Source: a virus
DNA length: 64,000 bases
Reading direction: 5' to 3' (one strand)
Virus record (IMG/VR): IMGVR_UViG_3300028733_000003
Location: 21,567-85,566 of that record
A program made the position numbers and the translations under genes. The stretch's first letter is position 1, and each line of letters begins with the position of its first letter. This document shows, one piece after another, positions 9,591 to 17,611 of this stretch. The notes under the pieces were generated by a model, which was not told the origin of the DNA, did not search any database, and saw only the letters and a program-made list of their open reading frames with translations.

Positions 9591-9971
9591 TCATTTCTCA
9601 TTGGCGGCTTCACTGGGGATATAAAGCATTCCGAAGAGCTCATCCAGAATAGGGTGGGCAAGATCCGGTATGTTTTTGATCTCCTGAACAATGTTGCTAC
9701 TCATTGTGACTTTCCAGGGTTTGGAGGATGTTTCATTCCAAACGGATTCAGCACGAATGTTGAATACAGAATCGTCATCCAGGACATAAACCAAGACAAC
9801 GACACGAACACCAATATGCTGGTTCAGCACTTTTCCGCGAAGCATCGGAAGATTGTAATTGCCGCAGTTAGCAAGATTCAAACTTCCACCCACTAAAACT
9901 TCTGCGAATTCGGGCCAGACGTCACTGATGCGTTTGATGGTGCTTACCGCAAGAGCGTGCGATACCTGCAT
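9591..9971 (-). CDS. Unknown small protein
   Basis: 126 residues, ATG at 9971, five bases after the stop of the gene upstream. Mixed alpha/beta with a central strand-rich part (GVRVVVLVYVLDDDS). No signal peptide, membrane segment or metal site is visible. It belongs to the 7940-12467 unit. Confidence 0.65.
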   Translation of the reverse strand: MQVSHALAVSTIKRISDVWPEFAEVLVGGSLNLANCGNYNLPMLRGKVLNQHIGVRVVVLVYVLDDDSVFNIRAESVWNETSSKPWKVTMSSNIVQEIKNIPDLAHPILDELFGMLYIPSEAANEK

Positions 9972-9976
9972 TTCAT

Positions 9977-10375
9977 TTACTCCATGTTTTCACGAATGGT
10001 CAGGATAGCAGTGCGAAAGATATCATGCACCATCACACTGCTTCTGTTGTCTTCAAATAACCCAGTAATGTTGATGCTATCGCCACCATTGATTAACTGT
10101 GCGCTCAGAACTCTCGGCATCCCGAGATTTGGCGATCGCAGACAGACGAGGAGCTTCTTTACTGTGTTCTGCAAAGACACACCATCCGTTTTTCGGCATG
10201 CGATTACAAAATGCACAGTCACACTTCGTGATAGTATATCGTCACTCGACTTGGACAAACACAGAGTATCCAGGTTAGTGATATCGAGAGTGTGGTATTT
10301 GTAGTCGCCTAACTCTGCAGTGAGAAACGCATTCGATTGAATCCACTTATTGATTAGTTCGTTCATCACGGCCAT
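9977..10375 (-). CDS. Unknown small protein
   Basis: 132 residues. The start is uncertain between ATG 10375 and the ATG three codons later, as neither has a strong ribosome binding site. The layout is N-terminal helix, then several strands (HTLDITNLDTL, VTVHFVIACR), then a terminal helix, like its neighbours in this unit. No family is recognised. Confidence 0.65.
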   Translation of the reverse strand: MAVMNELINKWIQSNAFLTAELGDYKYHTLDITNLDTLCLSKSSDDILSRSVTVHFVIACRKTDGVSLQNTVKKLLVCLRSPNLGMPRVLSAQLINGGDSINITGLFEDNRSSVMVHDIFRTAILTIRENME

Positions 10376-10389
10376 TTTAGTGACGCCGG

Positions 10390-10797
10390 TTAAAATTGAA
10401 GACTAAAGGTTTCCGGATACATCCCATTGATGATGTCGGTTGTGAATTGACTGAGCTTGAAATACTTCTCGTGCAGAGCAACTGCACCCTTTTCCTTCAT
10501 CAGGATCGGATCGGAAATGCTGTTGTTGTAAATGACGTGGCAGATCACATCTCCACTATCCGGCACTGCAGACCGAGAGAATGAGATTTTCTGGATATCA
10601 TTCTCACCCGGCACAGAGAAGCGGATCATCCACGCCTTATCTGCAACAGGGGCCTCGATGACGATCTTGCAGTATGGGAGCCTGAAGAGGGTGAGAAGAT
10701 GGTAGTAGTTCTTGAGAAAGGTGCGAACATCCTTCCTCAGGGATTCGATGATTGTCGGGTCAGTGATCGTGACCGGGGTACTGGACTTGTTCTTCAT
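10390..10797 (-). CDS. Unknown small protein
   Basis: 135 residues, ATG at 10797. A helical N-terminal part (about 13-45) is followed by strands (KIVIEAPV, WMIRFSV) and a C-terminal helix. The general plan resembles the other 120-135-residue proteins in this unit, but I see no convincing sequence identity. Function unknown. Confidence 0.65.
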   Translation of the reverse strand: MKNKSSTPVTITDPTIIESLRKDVRTFLKNYYHLLTLFRLPYCKIVIEAPVADKAWMIRFSVPGENDIQKISFSRSAVPDSGDVICHVIYNNSISDPILMKEKGAVALHEKYFKLSQFTTDIINGMYPETFSLQF

Positions 10798-10808
10798 GGC
10801 GATTATTC

Positions 10809-11576
10809 TTAAAGTTTGTTGATCTCTCGGACAAATGCCCGGATGAGTTCTTCTTTGTGATTCTTAGCAAAAATCAATCGGTCGTCGTAGTTGCAATCCT
10901 GGATTTGCGAGATGCAGCTTCTGGCGATTTTTTCAATCCTTTCAGCATCGAGGTCTTTGATTTTAGCTGCACTGAGCCAATTGTTCTTATCCTTCAGGAG
11001 TTTTTCAAGATCCTTCTTGAGTTTGTTACGGGACTTTCTGAGTGCCTCGATCAAATCCTTGAAAGTGTCGACGTCCTTTACTTCTGAAGTATCGAACTTA
11101 ACACTACCAGCATAATTGTCATACCCGCTCACCACTGTATCAACAAGAATCGTGTAGGGGTGTGCTCTCTGCAAAGAAAAACTACCAGGTAACTTACCCA
11201 GTTCCAGATTTTCCTTGAGCTTTTTCATCGAGAACATTTGGTATGCTTCTCCAAAGAGGACATGCGGACAATCTGCTTTCAGATCCGCAATCTTCATCTG
11301 AAGCCAGGGAGCCATATCGGGATTCTTGAGGATGTCCAATGCAATGCCAATGGCGGTCCCGATTGCGCTGTCGAGACTGAAACTTTTACTGAAGTCACCC
11401 TGGCTATCATTGGCCTCACCTTTGAGCCAAGGCATGTGACCTCGGTGCCTAGAGTAATACTTAATCAGATCATCGTACAGCCGCCCACATCCCTCGTCAT
11501 GCGAGAGGATGTATATGGCCTTGATGTTATCGCGAATGAGTTGCATAAACGCCCATGCAAACATACACTGATTCAT
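10809..11576 (-). CDS. Unknown helical protein
   Basis: 255 residues, ATG at 11576. The first residues are hydrophobic and Met/Phe-rich. The C-terminal third is strongly helical and Lys/Leu-rich and could form a coiled coil. Cys, Asp and His residues occur but do not make a motif I know. It lies mid-way in the leftward unit, with 12-20-bp gaps on both sides. Confidence 0.65.
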   Translation of the reverse strand: MNQCMFAWAFMQLIRDNIKAIYILSHDEGCGRLYDDLIKYYSRHRGHMPWLKGEANDSQGDFSKSFSLDSAIGTAIGIALDILKNPDMAPWLQMKIADLKADCPHVLFGEAYQMFSMKKLKENLELGKLPGSFSLQRAHPYTILVDTVVSGYDNYAGSVKFDTSEVKDVDTFKDLIEALRKSRNKLKKDLEKLLKDKNNWLSAAKIKDLDAERIEKIARSCISQIQDCNYDDRLIFAKNHKEELIRAFVREINKL

Positions 11577-11596
11577 ATTCTTTCCTTTCAGATGTT

Positions 11597-12076
11597 TTAT
11601 TCAACCAATTCCAAAGTTCGTTTTGTGGCGATGCCGATGTCTTCTTGTTCAATAGCAATCATCTCGGTACGCATGTAACTACCCAGTTTCTCACGAGTCA
11701 GAGTCCTCATGATGTGGCGACACACACCGACTTCTTTCTCGGCCTTATCGATCATCTTGGAAGTCAACTCTGCATCATCGCGCAACGCAATAGCTAACTG
11801 CCTCAGTCCGCTCCAGTCTGCAAAGATTCGCTCACCTCGGGCGATACGCTCGAAACATTCCACCCAACCTTGAATTGCGGGAATTGCAGGACACAGGAAG
11901 TCTTGCCAATCGTAGAGCATTGGCTCATCGTTCTGAGTGATGACCTCTTCATTACGAAGGTCTGACAGAAACTTCTCCAGAGGCCGGAGGATGTTTCCAA
12001 TAGATGCCAGAGTGATCGGTCCAGTATGTTGTTGCCTGGGGACATACTTCTTACGGGGCTTTGATGACTTACCCAT
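11597..12076 (-). CDS. Unknown helical protein
   Basis: 159 residues, ATG at 12076. A basic N-terminus (KSSKPRKKYVPRQQ) precedes an all-helical body; a nucleic-acid contact is possible from the charge alone. No named motif. Confidence 0.65.
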   Translation of the reverse strand: MGKSSKPRKKYVPRQQHTGPITLASIGNILRPLEKFLSDLRNEEVITQNDEPMLYDWQDFLCPAIPAIQGWVECFERIARGERIFADWSGLRQLAIALRDDAELTSKMIDKAEKEVGVCRHIMRTLTREKLGSYMRTEMIAIEQEDIGIATKRTLELVE

Positions 12077-12089
12077 GATCTTCCTTCAA

Positions 12090-12467
12090 TTACAGTTTGA
12101 GTGCAGCGCACTGCGCCCGATTGAGCCAGTTGAGATCCTGTTGGTTGAACAAAGAGACAAATTCACCCAGTCTCTTAATGGGAGCCGAAGCTGCTTTCAC
12201 ACGCCTATCACGAGCATCGTAGAAGGTGAGGTAACACAGACTCTCATTTCCCTTGGTGGGCGGGAGGATGTACATCATCAGCTGCGAGACTTTTTTCTGG
12301 CCAGGGACTACGGCATGAATGAAGATCTGTCCATATCCCAGCAAACTCACAGCATCCGTGATGATCTTTTTGATTTGCAAAGGGTCAATCACTGACTTGA
12401 ATTCAGGACAGAACTTCACCAAACGAATCTTGAAGTCCTGGATTGTTTTTTCATCTTCGATCTTCAT
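12090..12467 (-). CDS. Unknown small protein, first gene of the unit
   Basis: 125 residues, ATG at 12467. Helix, then strands (QIFIHAVVPG, LMMYILPP, LCYLTFYDARD), then a terminal helix. It is the first gene downstream of the folded non-coding stretch at 12487-13089, whose terminator-like hairpin ends about 20 bp before this start. No known family. Confidence 0.65.
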   Translation of the reverse strand: MKIEDEKTIQDFKIRLVKFCPEFKSVIDPLQIKKIITDAVSLLGYGQIFIHAVVPGQKKVSQLMMYILPPTKGNESLCYLTFYDARDRRVKAASAPIKRLGEFVSLFNQQDLNWLNRAQCAALKL

Positions 12468-12487
12468 TGAGAGCTTTTCCTATGCGG

Positions 12488-12520
12488 CAAAAAAAGATGA
12501 CTCCTCCACTCGTAGGAGAG
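12488..12520 (-). terminator. Hairpin with U-tract at the end of the structured region
   Basis: CTCCT/AGGAG arms (12501-12505 and 12514-12518) are followed, on the minus strand, by a run of seven to eight T residues. This fits an intrinsic terminator for leftward transcription and would define the 3' end of the candidate RNA. Confidence 0.6.
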
Positions 12521-12766
12521 CCTGGCCTAACCATCGGATGTGCATATCCGATTAGTTTAAGGTGGCTCTAGCTCGAGTGGGGGTAATCCTTTCATCTGCT
12601 AGTGACAGGCCTGCCCTATCTCGGCAGGGGGACTGCTATGCTTGTCCACCTCAGTGGTACGAAGCGACGCATTGTCAGCTGGCTAGGTCGCGACTGCAAC
12701 CTTAATTTTGGCGTTTTTCCACTTTAAGTGGTTATTGATATTGAAGGCAGGCGAGGAGCCTGCATC

Positions 12767-12780
12767 ACCTAATGTTCCAT
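12767..12780 (-). repeat. 14-nt direct repeat, copy 2
   Basis: Minus-strand ATGGAACATTAGGT, identical to the copy at 12900-12913. It is preceded by AAAGGAGG at ribosome-binding distance, so a start-GAA-CAT-stop mini-frame is formally possible. It sits between pairing arms AGGAG and CTCCT. Confidence 0.75.
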
Positions 12781-12899
12781 TCTACGCCGCCTCCTTTGCG
12801 ACTGGCTTTTCGTATTTAAGTGTGAGCTTATTTATAGACGAGTCCGCTTATTCCCGTCTCATTCATCTATGGGCAGTTTGGCTAGGCTCTAGTCAGTGT

Positions 12900-12913
12900 A
12901 CCTAATGTTCCAT
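12900..12913 (-). repeat. 14-nt direct repeat, copy 1
   Basis: Minus-strand ATGGAACATTAGGT, 133 bp from the second copy, between pairing arms AGGCT and AGCCT. The two copies may be equivalent loops of two similar RNA modules. Confidence 0.75.
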
Positions 12914-13013
12914 GATAGCAGCCTCTCGGGCAGTTATGTGAGTCCGACTCTCGTGGCGCGGGCTCTTCGTTGAGTATGCGTTAGGGCGTAGTCATTTTAG
13001 GCCCCTCACATAC

Positions 13014-13089
13014 ATAAAAAGAATGTTAGACCGCATGAGCGAGGATACCCATCGACTTCTAACACCCTACCAAAATCTCCAACTAGGGT
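13014..13089 (-). terminator. Two hairpins with U-tract after the DHH gene
   Basis: On the minus strand ACCCTA/TAGGGT (13064-13089) is followed by TGTTAGA/TCTAACA (13024-13064) and then TTCTTTTT. This fits termination of the leftward transcript of the phosphoesterase gene ending at 13102. Confidence 0.7.
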
Positions 13090-13101
13090 GAGGTTCTCGT
13101 G

Positions 13102-14082
13102 TTACTCACCAGTGCTTTCAGCGACAGCCGGAGATTCAACCACTGTTGCGTACAGCTCCTTGATGAACTCAAGACCTTCATGCAGAGGCAGAGAAGCGCC
13201 ACATGCTTTCTTGTGTCCACCACCACCCAAGGTCTTGGCGTAGGGAAGAACATCCTCACCATCCTTGCGAGAGCGGAAGCTGAACACCACCTTCTCTGCG
13301 ATAACGAAATAGCTCAGTGCGAAGTCGACTCCTTCGCGATATGCCATCTCATTACACGTCAAGGGAATATCGTTCACTACATTGCCAAAGGCAATATTTT
13401 TTCCCCACTTGCGAACGGTGACAGCCTTGTGTTTGGCATAGTTCTGCGCCAGGCGGAACTTGTAGCTGAACACCAGACCAGCATCAGTGGTCTCAAGATA
13501 CTTCTTGAGAGAGTCCATGTCCATCGCTGCGAGCTTTTGCCACAGACGCATGTTGAGCCCATTGGCTGGAGAGCGCATGAACTCATTCATCATCTCGGTG
13601 TGGATGCCGTGTTCTTTTGTCCAGAGATCGAAATCCTGACAGAGCTCCAGATACGGAGGGGTATGTGAGATCGGACTTCCAGGACCGATTGTGAGCCATG
13701 TCAGTACACAACCCGCGTACGTGGTGTCAAAATGAATCTGGACATTTGCACAGTGTCCTTCATTTTGCATGGCACAGACAATTGACACATTCTCCGTTTG
13801 ACCTTCATGGTGATCCACGATGATCAGTTTCTTGCAGATCTTGGAGATTTCCTTGATCTCGTCAAGAGTAGGCATTGCATCGACAAAGTAGACTGTCGTG
13901 TCTTTGTCGATCTTATTGTAGGGGATCTTGTCACCATAGTTGTAACAAATGCTGGAGTACTGGATTTCTTCAGGCGAGTTGCTCATCATTGCCAGATGCT
14001 CAAGTCCCTCGAAGTGTTGGTTCATAACGAAATTGGCGGCGAGGCCGTCAAGGTCGGAATGGTAGAATACAATTGCTTTCAC
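13102..14082 (-). CDS. DHH/DHHA1 family phosphoesterase
   Basis: 326 residues. The DHH metal site is complete: HSDLDG at 8-13, VDAMP at 67-71, DHHEG at 90-94. The DHHA1 substrate domain ends with GGGGHKKACG near 291-300. Known family members hydrolyse short RNA oligonucleotides, pAp or cyclic dinucleotides (NrnA and GdpP types) using two metal ions. There is no PAS or membrane domain, so this is the short stand-alone NrnA-like type. Its role could be nucleotide salvage or removal of signalling nucleotides made by host defence; the sequence does not decide. A probable early promoter lies about 50-75 bp upstream. Confidence 0.88.
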   Translation of the reverse strand: MKAIVFYHSDLDGLAANFVMNQHFEGLEHLAMMSNSPEEIQYSSICYNYGDKIPYNKIDKDTTVYFVDAMPTLDEIKEISKICKKLIIVDHHEGQTENVSIVCAMQNEGHCANVQIHFDTTYAGCVLTWLTIGPGSPISHTPPYLELCQDFDLWTKEHGIHTEMMNEFMRSPANGLNMRLWQKLAAMDMDSLKKYLETTDAGLVFSYKFRLAQNYAKHKAVTVRKWGKNIAFGNVVNDIPLTCNEMAYREGVDFALSYFVIAEKVVFSFRSRKDGEDVLPYAKTLGGGGHKKACGASLPLHEGLEFIKELYATVVESPAVAESTGE

Positions 14083-14129
14083 TTTTTAACTCCAGGTTAG
14101 AAACAAAATTCTTAATGTCTTACTAAGAC

Positions 14130-14158
14130 TAGTTAAATAATAAGTGACTGAAAATAAC
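14130..14158 (-). promoter_or_regulatory. Putative phage promoter motif (early class), DHH gene
   Basis: On the minus strand TTTTCAGTCACTTATTATTT, one of four similar sites (also near 45490, 51244 and 59730), each placed upstream of a leftward gene. Here it precedes the ATG at 14082. Confidence 0.55.
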
Positions 14159-14169
14159 TAGCGCACACA

Positions 14170-14205
14170 TACACCCACACAGTCATTTAAGGCTGTGTGG
14201 GTGTA
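14170..14205. terminator. Hairpin terminator
   Basis: 13-bp perfect arms (TACACCCACACAG and CTGTGTGGGTGTA). It ends the leftward transcript of the gene stopping at 14213. Confidence 0.85.
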
Positions 14206-14212
14206 GTTGGGA

Positions 14213-14974
14213 TTACTTACCGTAGAAGTACATCACGCGACCACGGCCGCGTTCGGACAGGCCAGCGAGGGCGGTTGCCAAGTCGACGTGACTCTGCGAA
14301 ACCTGCCGAGCCTTCGGGTCACACATGATGCGGATGACGTGGATGAGGTTGATGTATTGCTTGACATCAGCGTCCGACATCTTCATGTGCTTGAGGAAGC
14401 GGAATGCGTAATCGTCGTGAAAGACCGTTTCCGAGTGCTTGAGAAAGAGCTTGTTGATCTTGGCAAAGCAAGAATCAAAGTCATCGCCGAAGCGCTCGAT
14501 GCAACGAGTGATGGCCCGATAGAGCTGCTGGTGCTGCTGAACCGCCTTTGCAGCACTCACGGACTTTCCAGGACGCATCTCCTGGATGTATTCCTTGATC
14601 TGAGCGATGACCTGGCCTTCTTCAGGAGTCGAATATTCGTCGAGCTCCGGGTTGTGCGGAAGAGCAGCAGCAGGAGCTGTCGGATCAACCGGCGCTTCTT
14701 CAGGTGCAGCTGCAGGTTCAGCGATCACAGGGGTCTCTGCCACGACGCCTTCCTTCTCCACATACGGAAGTTCGTCGATGGGGGTGTAGCTGCTGGGCAG
14801 TCCACGATCCGAGACAGGTGCTTCTTCGGCCGCACTTTCAGCAACCGATTCTTCGACGACCTGAGTTTCCATCACCGGGGCATCCGTCGCAGCGGATTCC
14901 GTTGCGGGAGTATCGGTGGTCGTTTCAGCAACAACCGCATCTTCAGTCACGACTTCTTTCACATCTTTAGCCAT
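14213..14974 (-). CDS. Acidic protein with a low-complexity N-terminal half
   Basis: 253 residues. The ATG at 14974 follows AAGGAG. Residues 1-120 are rich in Ala, Glu, Val, Pro and Thr and probably disordered; residues 125-253 form a helical domain with a basic end (GLSERGRGRVMYFYGK). The start overlaps the end of the HAD gene by eight bases. It resembles in composition the disordered N-terminus of the protein encoded at 18151. A virion or scaffold role is possible but unproven. Confidence 0.7.
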   Translation of the reverse strand: MAKDVKEVVTEDAVVAETTTDTPATESAATDAPVMETQVVEESVAESAAEEAPVSDRGLPSSYTPIDELPYVEKEGVVAETPVIAEPAAAPEEAPVDPTAPAAALPHNPELDEYSTPEEGQVIAQIKEYIQEMRPGKSVSAAKAVQQHQQLYRAITRCIERFGDDFDSCFAKINKLFLKHSETVFHDDYAFRFLKHMKMSDADVKQYINLIHVIRIMCDPKARQVSQSHVDLATALAGLSERGRGRVMYFYGK

Positions 14975-15356
14975 GTTCGGCTCCTTGTTCAATAAGAGGG
15001 ACACCTTTGTTCGGGACTACAGGAATGCATCGATCATCCCAAAGTTCGATCATTCCAGGGTCTTTCAGGTTTGTTACCATCAGACCACCCAGTGCATGTG
15101 CTGCAAGAAAGTCTTCTACTCTCTTGCGTTGGATGGGGTCAGCAGCCCTGGCAGTGAAGATTCTGACTTCCTTACCTTCTGAGAGCCACTTAACAATGCG
15201 CTCATACATGGCAGGAATGATGTCTCCAATGTTCTCCAGGTTCTCTTCGCCGTAGTACTCAACCAATGTACCGTCGAAGTCAACGCCTATCCATCCTTTT
15301 TGTGTGTCAGCTTCCAACACTTCTTTACCCAGGAGCTGACCAAGTCCATTACCCAT
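14967..15356 (-). CDS. HAD-superfamily phosphatase-like protein
   Basis: 129 residues. Motif I, DFDGTL, is at 26-31, with the nucleophile and acid/base Asp pair D26/D28; FTAR near 90 is motif II-like, and WDDR near 110 could supply the acidic metal ligands. At this size it has only a minimal cap, like small phage HAD nucleotidases or polynucleotide 3'-phosphatase domains. The substrate is unknown. It is tightly packed between the beta-prime fragment (4-bp gap) and the acidic protein (overlap). Confidence 0.8.
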   Translation of the reverse strand: MGNGLGQLLGKEVLEADTQKGWIGVDFDGTLVEYYGEENLENIGDIIPAMYERIVKWLSEGKEVRIFTARAADPIQRKRVEDFLAAHALGGLMVTNLKDPGMIELWDDRCIPVVPNKGVPLIEQGAEHG

Positions 15357-15360
15357 TTAA

Positions 15361-16647
15361 TCACCCCAAGGTATCGTCGAGATCAAGCTCAGCCACAGTC
15401 ACGCTGTTACCGTGCATCTTCTTCATGAACAAGAGCATGAAGACGTCACCGTACTTTGCCACTGCTGCCGATGCACCTGTAGGGTGTTCTGCCAGACGAG
15501 TACCGACACAGCACTTGCAAAAGTCAGTAGCTTCGAGCTTGCAAAACAACGGAGAACGCACGTGAACGCGTTTACCTACATAGGATTTGATATTCTCCGC
15601 AGTAAGTAAGATGTTCTTGCCTCCTTCGATGACTGTCATACCAATAAGGTTGTCGGTATTTTTATCCGTCACAACACGAGGCACACCGGTCTTCGAACCG
15701 CAGTCATCGATTGTGATTCGGATGTTGGAAGATGCACGAAGCATCCACTTGACCTGGTCACCGCCGAGGGCTGTCTCAGCACCACGGTTATAAGAACCCG
15801 CTCGAAGAATGGACATCATCGTGGGGAACTTATTGATATCCCATCCTTCAGACAAGGATTTGAGAACAGGGTCAGCTTGTGTTGATTCCTTAAAGCCTTC
15901 TTCAGCACCGAGCATATAGAAGAGCTTTTTACGAACGATGTTGTAGGACTTCTTATCGATCAGAAAGCCTGCTGCTGAATCCTTGTCGAGTACTTGCTTA
16001 TCAAGCGCCACAAGCTCAGCATCGATCTTTGCCAGGACTGAAGGATCAGTGAGTTCATCCTTGTGTTCTTTGAGTAGCTTATCCCTGAGCTCTTTCACAA
16101 TAGGTGACAGAGTAATTGCACCTTCACTCACACCAGGAACAAACAGTGAAGTAAAGGTAGTCAGGTAATCAGCAGCCTCAGTGAACTTCAAGTACTCACT
16201 AACAAAGATTGCATTGGGTTTGGGATGGAGTGCACGGTCATCGGTGAGCCTGGGTTCGACGACAGCCTCAATCAAACCAGGTCCAATGTCATCATCGGCA
16301 ATATACGGAATCTTATCTCCGAACGGCCATACAAGAACAATCCAATTGAACACATACTTCTTGTATGTGGTTGTGCTTTTTCCTTCAGTGAGGTTGGGTA
16401 TTTCACCTGCATTGATTTCGAGTGCTTCGCCTATGGAGAACAACGGGTCTTCCGCCTTGGCATCGTCAATGACTTCCCAATCACCAGTTTCATGACTGAA
16501 GAAGAACACCTTACCTGCTTCTCGCTTGATTGAGAATGGTTTGGGTTCTTTAAGGTCTTCAGCCACAGCAAACGCCGAGAACATCCACCAGGCTTGCTTG
16601 TAGAGTTCATTCGTGCATGCTTGAACCACGTAATCTCTTTTTTTCAT
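15361..16647 (-). CDS. RNA polymerase beta-prime C-terminal fragment, probably of the virion RNA polymerase
   Basis: 428 residues. The segment around 276-320 (ILRAGSYNRGAETAL, then TIDDCGS) matches the bridge-helix and DDCGT region of bacterial beta-prime, and 364-400 (RSPLFC, then FCKCC, then the conserved GASAAVAKYG) matches the RSPLTC/CxxCYG/GEAVG block. The N-terminal 200 residues are divergent. A second, different beta-prime C-terminal gene lies at 39174-42938, so the phage has two polymerases; by recalled gene order this one corresponds to phiKZ gp80 of the virion enzyme, injected to transcribe early genes. The assignment to virion rather than non-virion enzyme is inference. Confidence 0.75.
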   Translation of the reverse strand: MKKRDYVVQACTNELYKQAWWMFSAFAVAEDLKEPKPFSIKREAGKVFFFSHETGDWEVIDDAKAEDPLFSIGEALEINAGEIPNLTEGKSTTTYKKYVFNWIVLVWPFGDKIPYIADDDIGPGLIEAVVEPRLTDDRALHPKPNAIFVSEYLKFTEAADYLTTFTSLFVPGVSEGAITLSPIVKELRDKLLKEHKDELTDPSVLAKIDAELVALDKQVLDKDSAAGFLIDKKSYNIVRKKLFYMLGAEEGFKESTQADPVLKSLSEGWDINKFPTMMSILRAGSYNRGAETALGGDQVKWMLRASSNIRITIDDCGSKTGVPRVVTDKNTDNLIGMTVIEGGKNILLTAENIKSYVGKRVHVRSPLFCKLEATDFCKCCVGTRLAEHPTGASAAVAKYGDVFMLLFMKKMHGNSVTVAELDLDDTLG

Positions 16648-16648
16648 T

Positions 16649-17503
16649 TCAGGAGATCTTCATGTTGGGTGCTTGATTGATTCTGATGAAGAAGTCACGC
16701 ACGTGGGTTTGTATTGCGCCCAAGTGTTTGAGGTCGATGAAGTTCTTCGACAGGAAAGGATCAATCAGCCGGCTATATTCGCCCTCACTGGAATTGGACA
16801 TAATCACAATACCAATCAGGTTCCGGGCAATCTCAGCATCAGGCAACTCAATCAGCTCTTGATTGTAGAGTTCCTGATAATAGTCGAACGACATGTTGCA
16901 ACGCAGACCCGCTTTGATCAATCCGTACAGGAAAGAATCAGGGCAGTCAGAATACAGAGCCTCGATCTTCTTGACCTTATCGGGGGAGATCAGATTCTGA
17001 TCCCTCAGGAAGTCATCGATGTCGAAGTACTTGCTCTTGAGGTTCAGCGAGATTGCTCTGAACAACGAGTCTTCCACATCAGTGAAATACCCCATGAATT
17101 CTTCAGGCTTGTGAGAAGTCGCGTAGCTGAAGATCTCGCTGAGCTTCTCGATGTTGTCCATCTCCTTATTGTCACAGATGTCAACCACATGCCCTACATC
17201 CTGGAGCTTTTGCAGGTTGTAGAGTGCTTCACATGAGATGACGAGTTGTTCAAGACTGGCTTCCTCATCCATATAGATGCTGTGTTGCTTGAGGATGGAT
17301 TCCAATACATCGGACGTATATCCGATCAGAGCATCGTTCTGATCAGTGGGCTCCAGAAAGTCCGTACCCAAGATCAGGTCGTCGTACTGAGCCTCGTGAT
17401 CTTCTACTCCAAAGTTATCAAAGATTTCATCTGCTCGCTTGAAGAGATCGACGATTTCATGGGAGTTATTTGCCACTAGCCATGCTGCAAGATTAGTTTG
17501 CAT
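16649..17503 (-). CDS. Conserved-type unknown protein
   Basis: 284 residues, acidic, predicted all-helical, no membrane segment or known motif. It abuts the beta-prime fragment (2-bp gap) and is the first gene of the leftward unit, facing the divergent structural unit at 17612. A virion role is plausible from context only. Confidence 0.7.
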   Translation of the reverse strand: MQTNLAAWLVANNSHEIVDLFKRADEIFDNFGVEDHEAQYDDLILGTDFLEPTDQNDALIGYTSDVLESILKQHSIYMDEEASLEQLVISCEALYNLQKLQDVGHVVDICDNKEMDNIEKLSEIFSYATSHKPEEFMGYFTDVEDSLFRAISLNLKSKYFDIDDFLRDQNLISPDKVKKIEALYSDCPDSFLYGLIKAGLRCNMSFDYYQELYNQELIELPDAEIARNLIGIVIMSNSSEGEYSRLIDPFLSKNFIDLKHLGAIQTHVRDFFIRINQAPNMKIS

Positions 17504-17541
17504 TTGAGCTTTGGTCCTTGTAAATATTTATGTCCCCCGCA

Positions 17542-17554
17542 GATATAGTGTATG
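17542..17554 (+). promoter_or_regulatory. Putative promoter element GATATAGTGTATG
   Basis: Located in the 108-bp divergent gap, 58 bp before the ATG at 17612. Close relatives of the element (GATATAGTATG) occur on the minus strand upstream of chimallin (59875-59885) and of the HNH gene (41325-41335). The role is inferred from position. Confidence 0.4.
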
Positions 17555-17611
17555 CGAGATTAGTCAGACTATTCCTGACATCTTTACTTTACACATAACA
17601 AGGGCGCAACC

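Larger units (their letters stand above)
12487..13020 (-). ncRNA. Candidate large structured RNA
   Basis: About 530 nt without a plausible gene on either strand. Read leftward it contains an 8-bp long-range stem (TATGTGAG/CTCACATA) enclosing about 70 nt, a 6-bp stem AGGTGG/CCACCT enclosing about 100 nt, and perfect local hairpins (GCAGGC/GCCTGC, CCTGCC/GGCAGG, ATCGGA/TCCGAT, CCACTT/AAGTGG). A 14-nt sequence occurs twice in similar positions. It ends in a hairpin followed by a T-rich tract at 12488-12520 and starts just after the terminator of the upstream gene. It lacks group I core elements, a tRNA T-arm and an RNase P or tmRNA signature. That it is an expressed RNA is inference from the folding potential. 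Confidence 0.55.

Noticed and set aside
12708-12905. 65-codon rightward frame
   Set aside because: Lies within the folded region, no ribosome binding site, translation without coding character, on the strand opposite to all neighbours.
12487-13100. tRNA, tmRNA or RNase P RNA in the gene-free stretch
   Set aside because: No T-arm GTTCRANNC with matching acceptor stem on either strand, no tmRNA tag-like frame, no RNase P conserved cores.
14207-14995. 262-codon rightward frame opposite the acidic protein
   Set aside because: Antisense shadow of 14213-14974, low-complexity translation rich in Arg, Ser and Val; no start signal.
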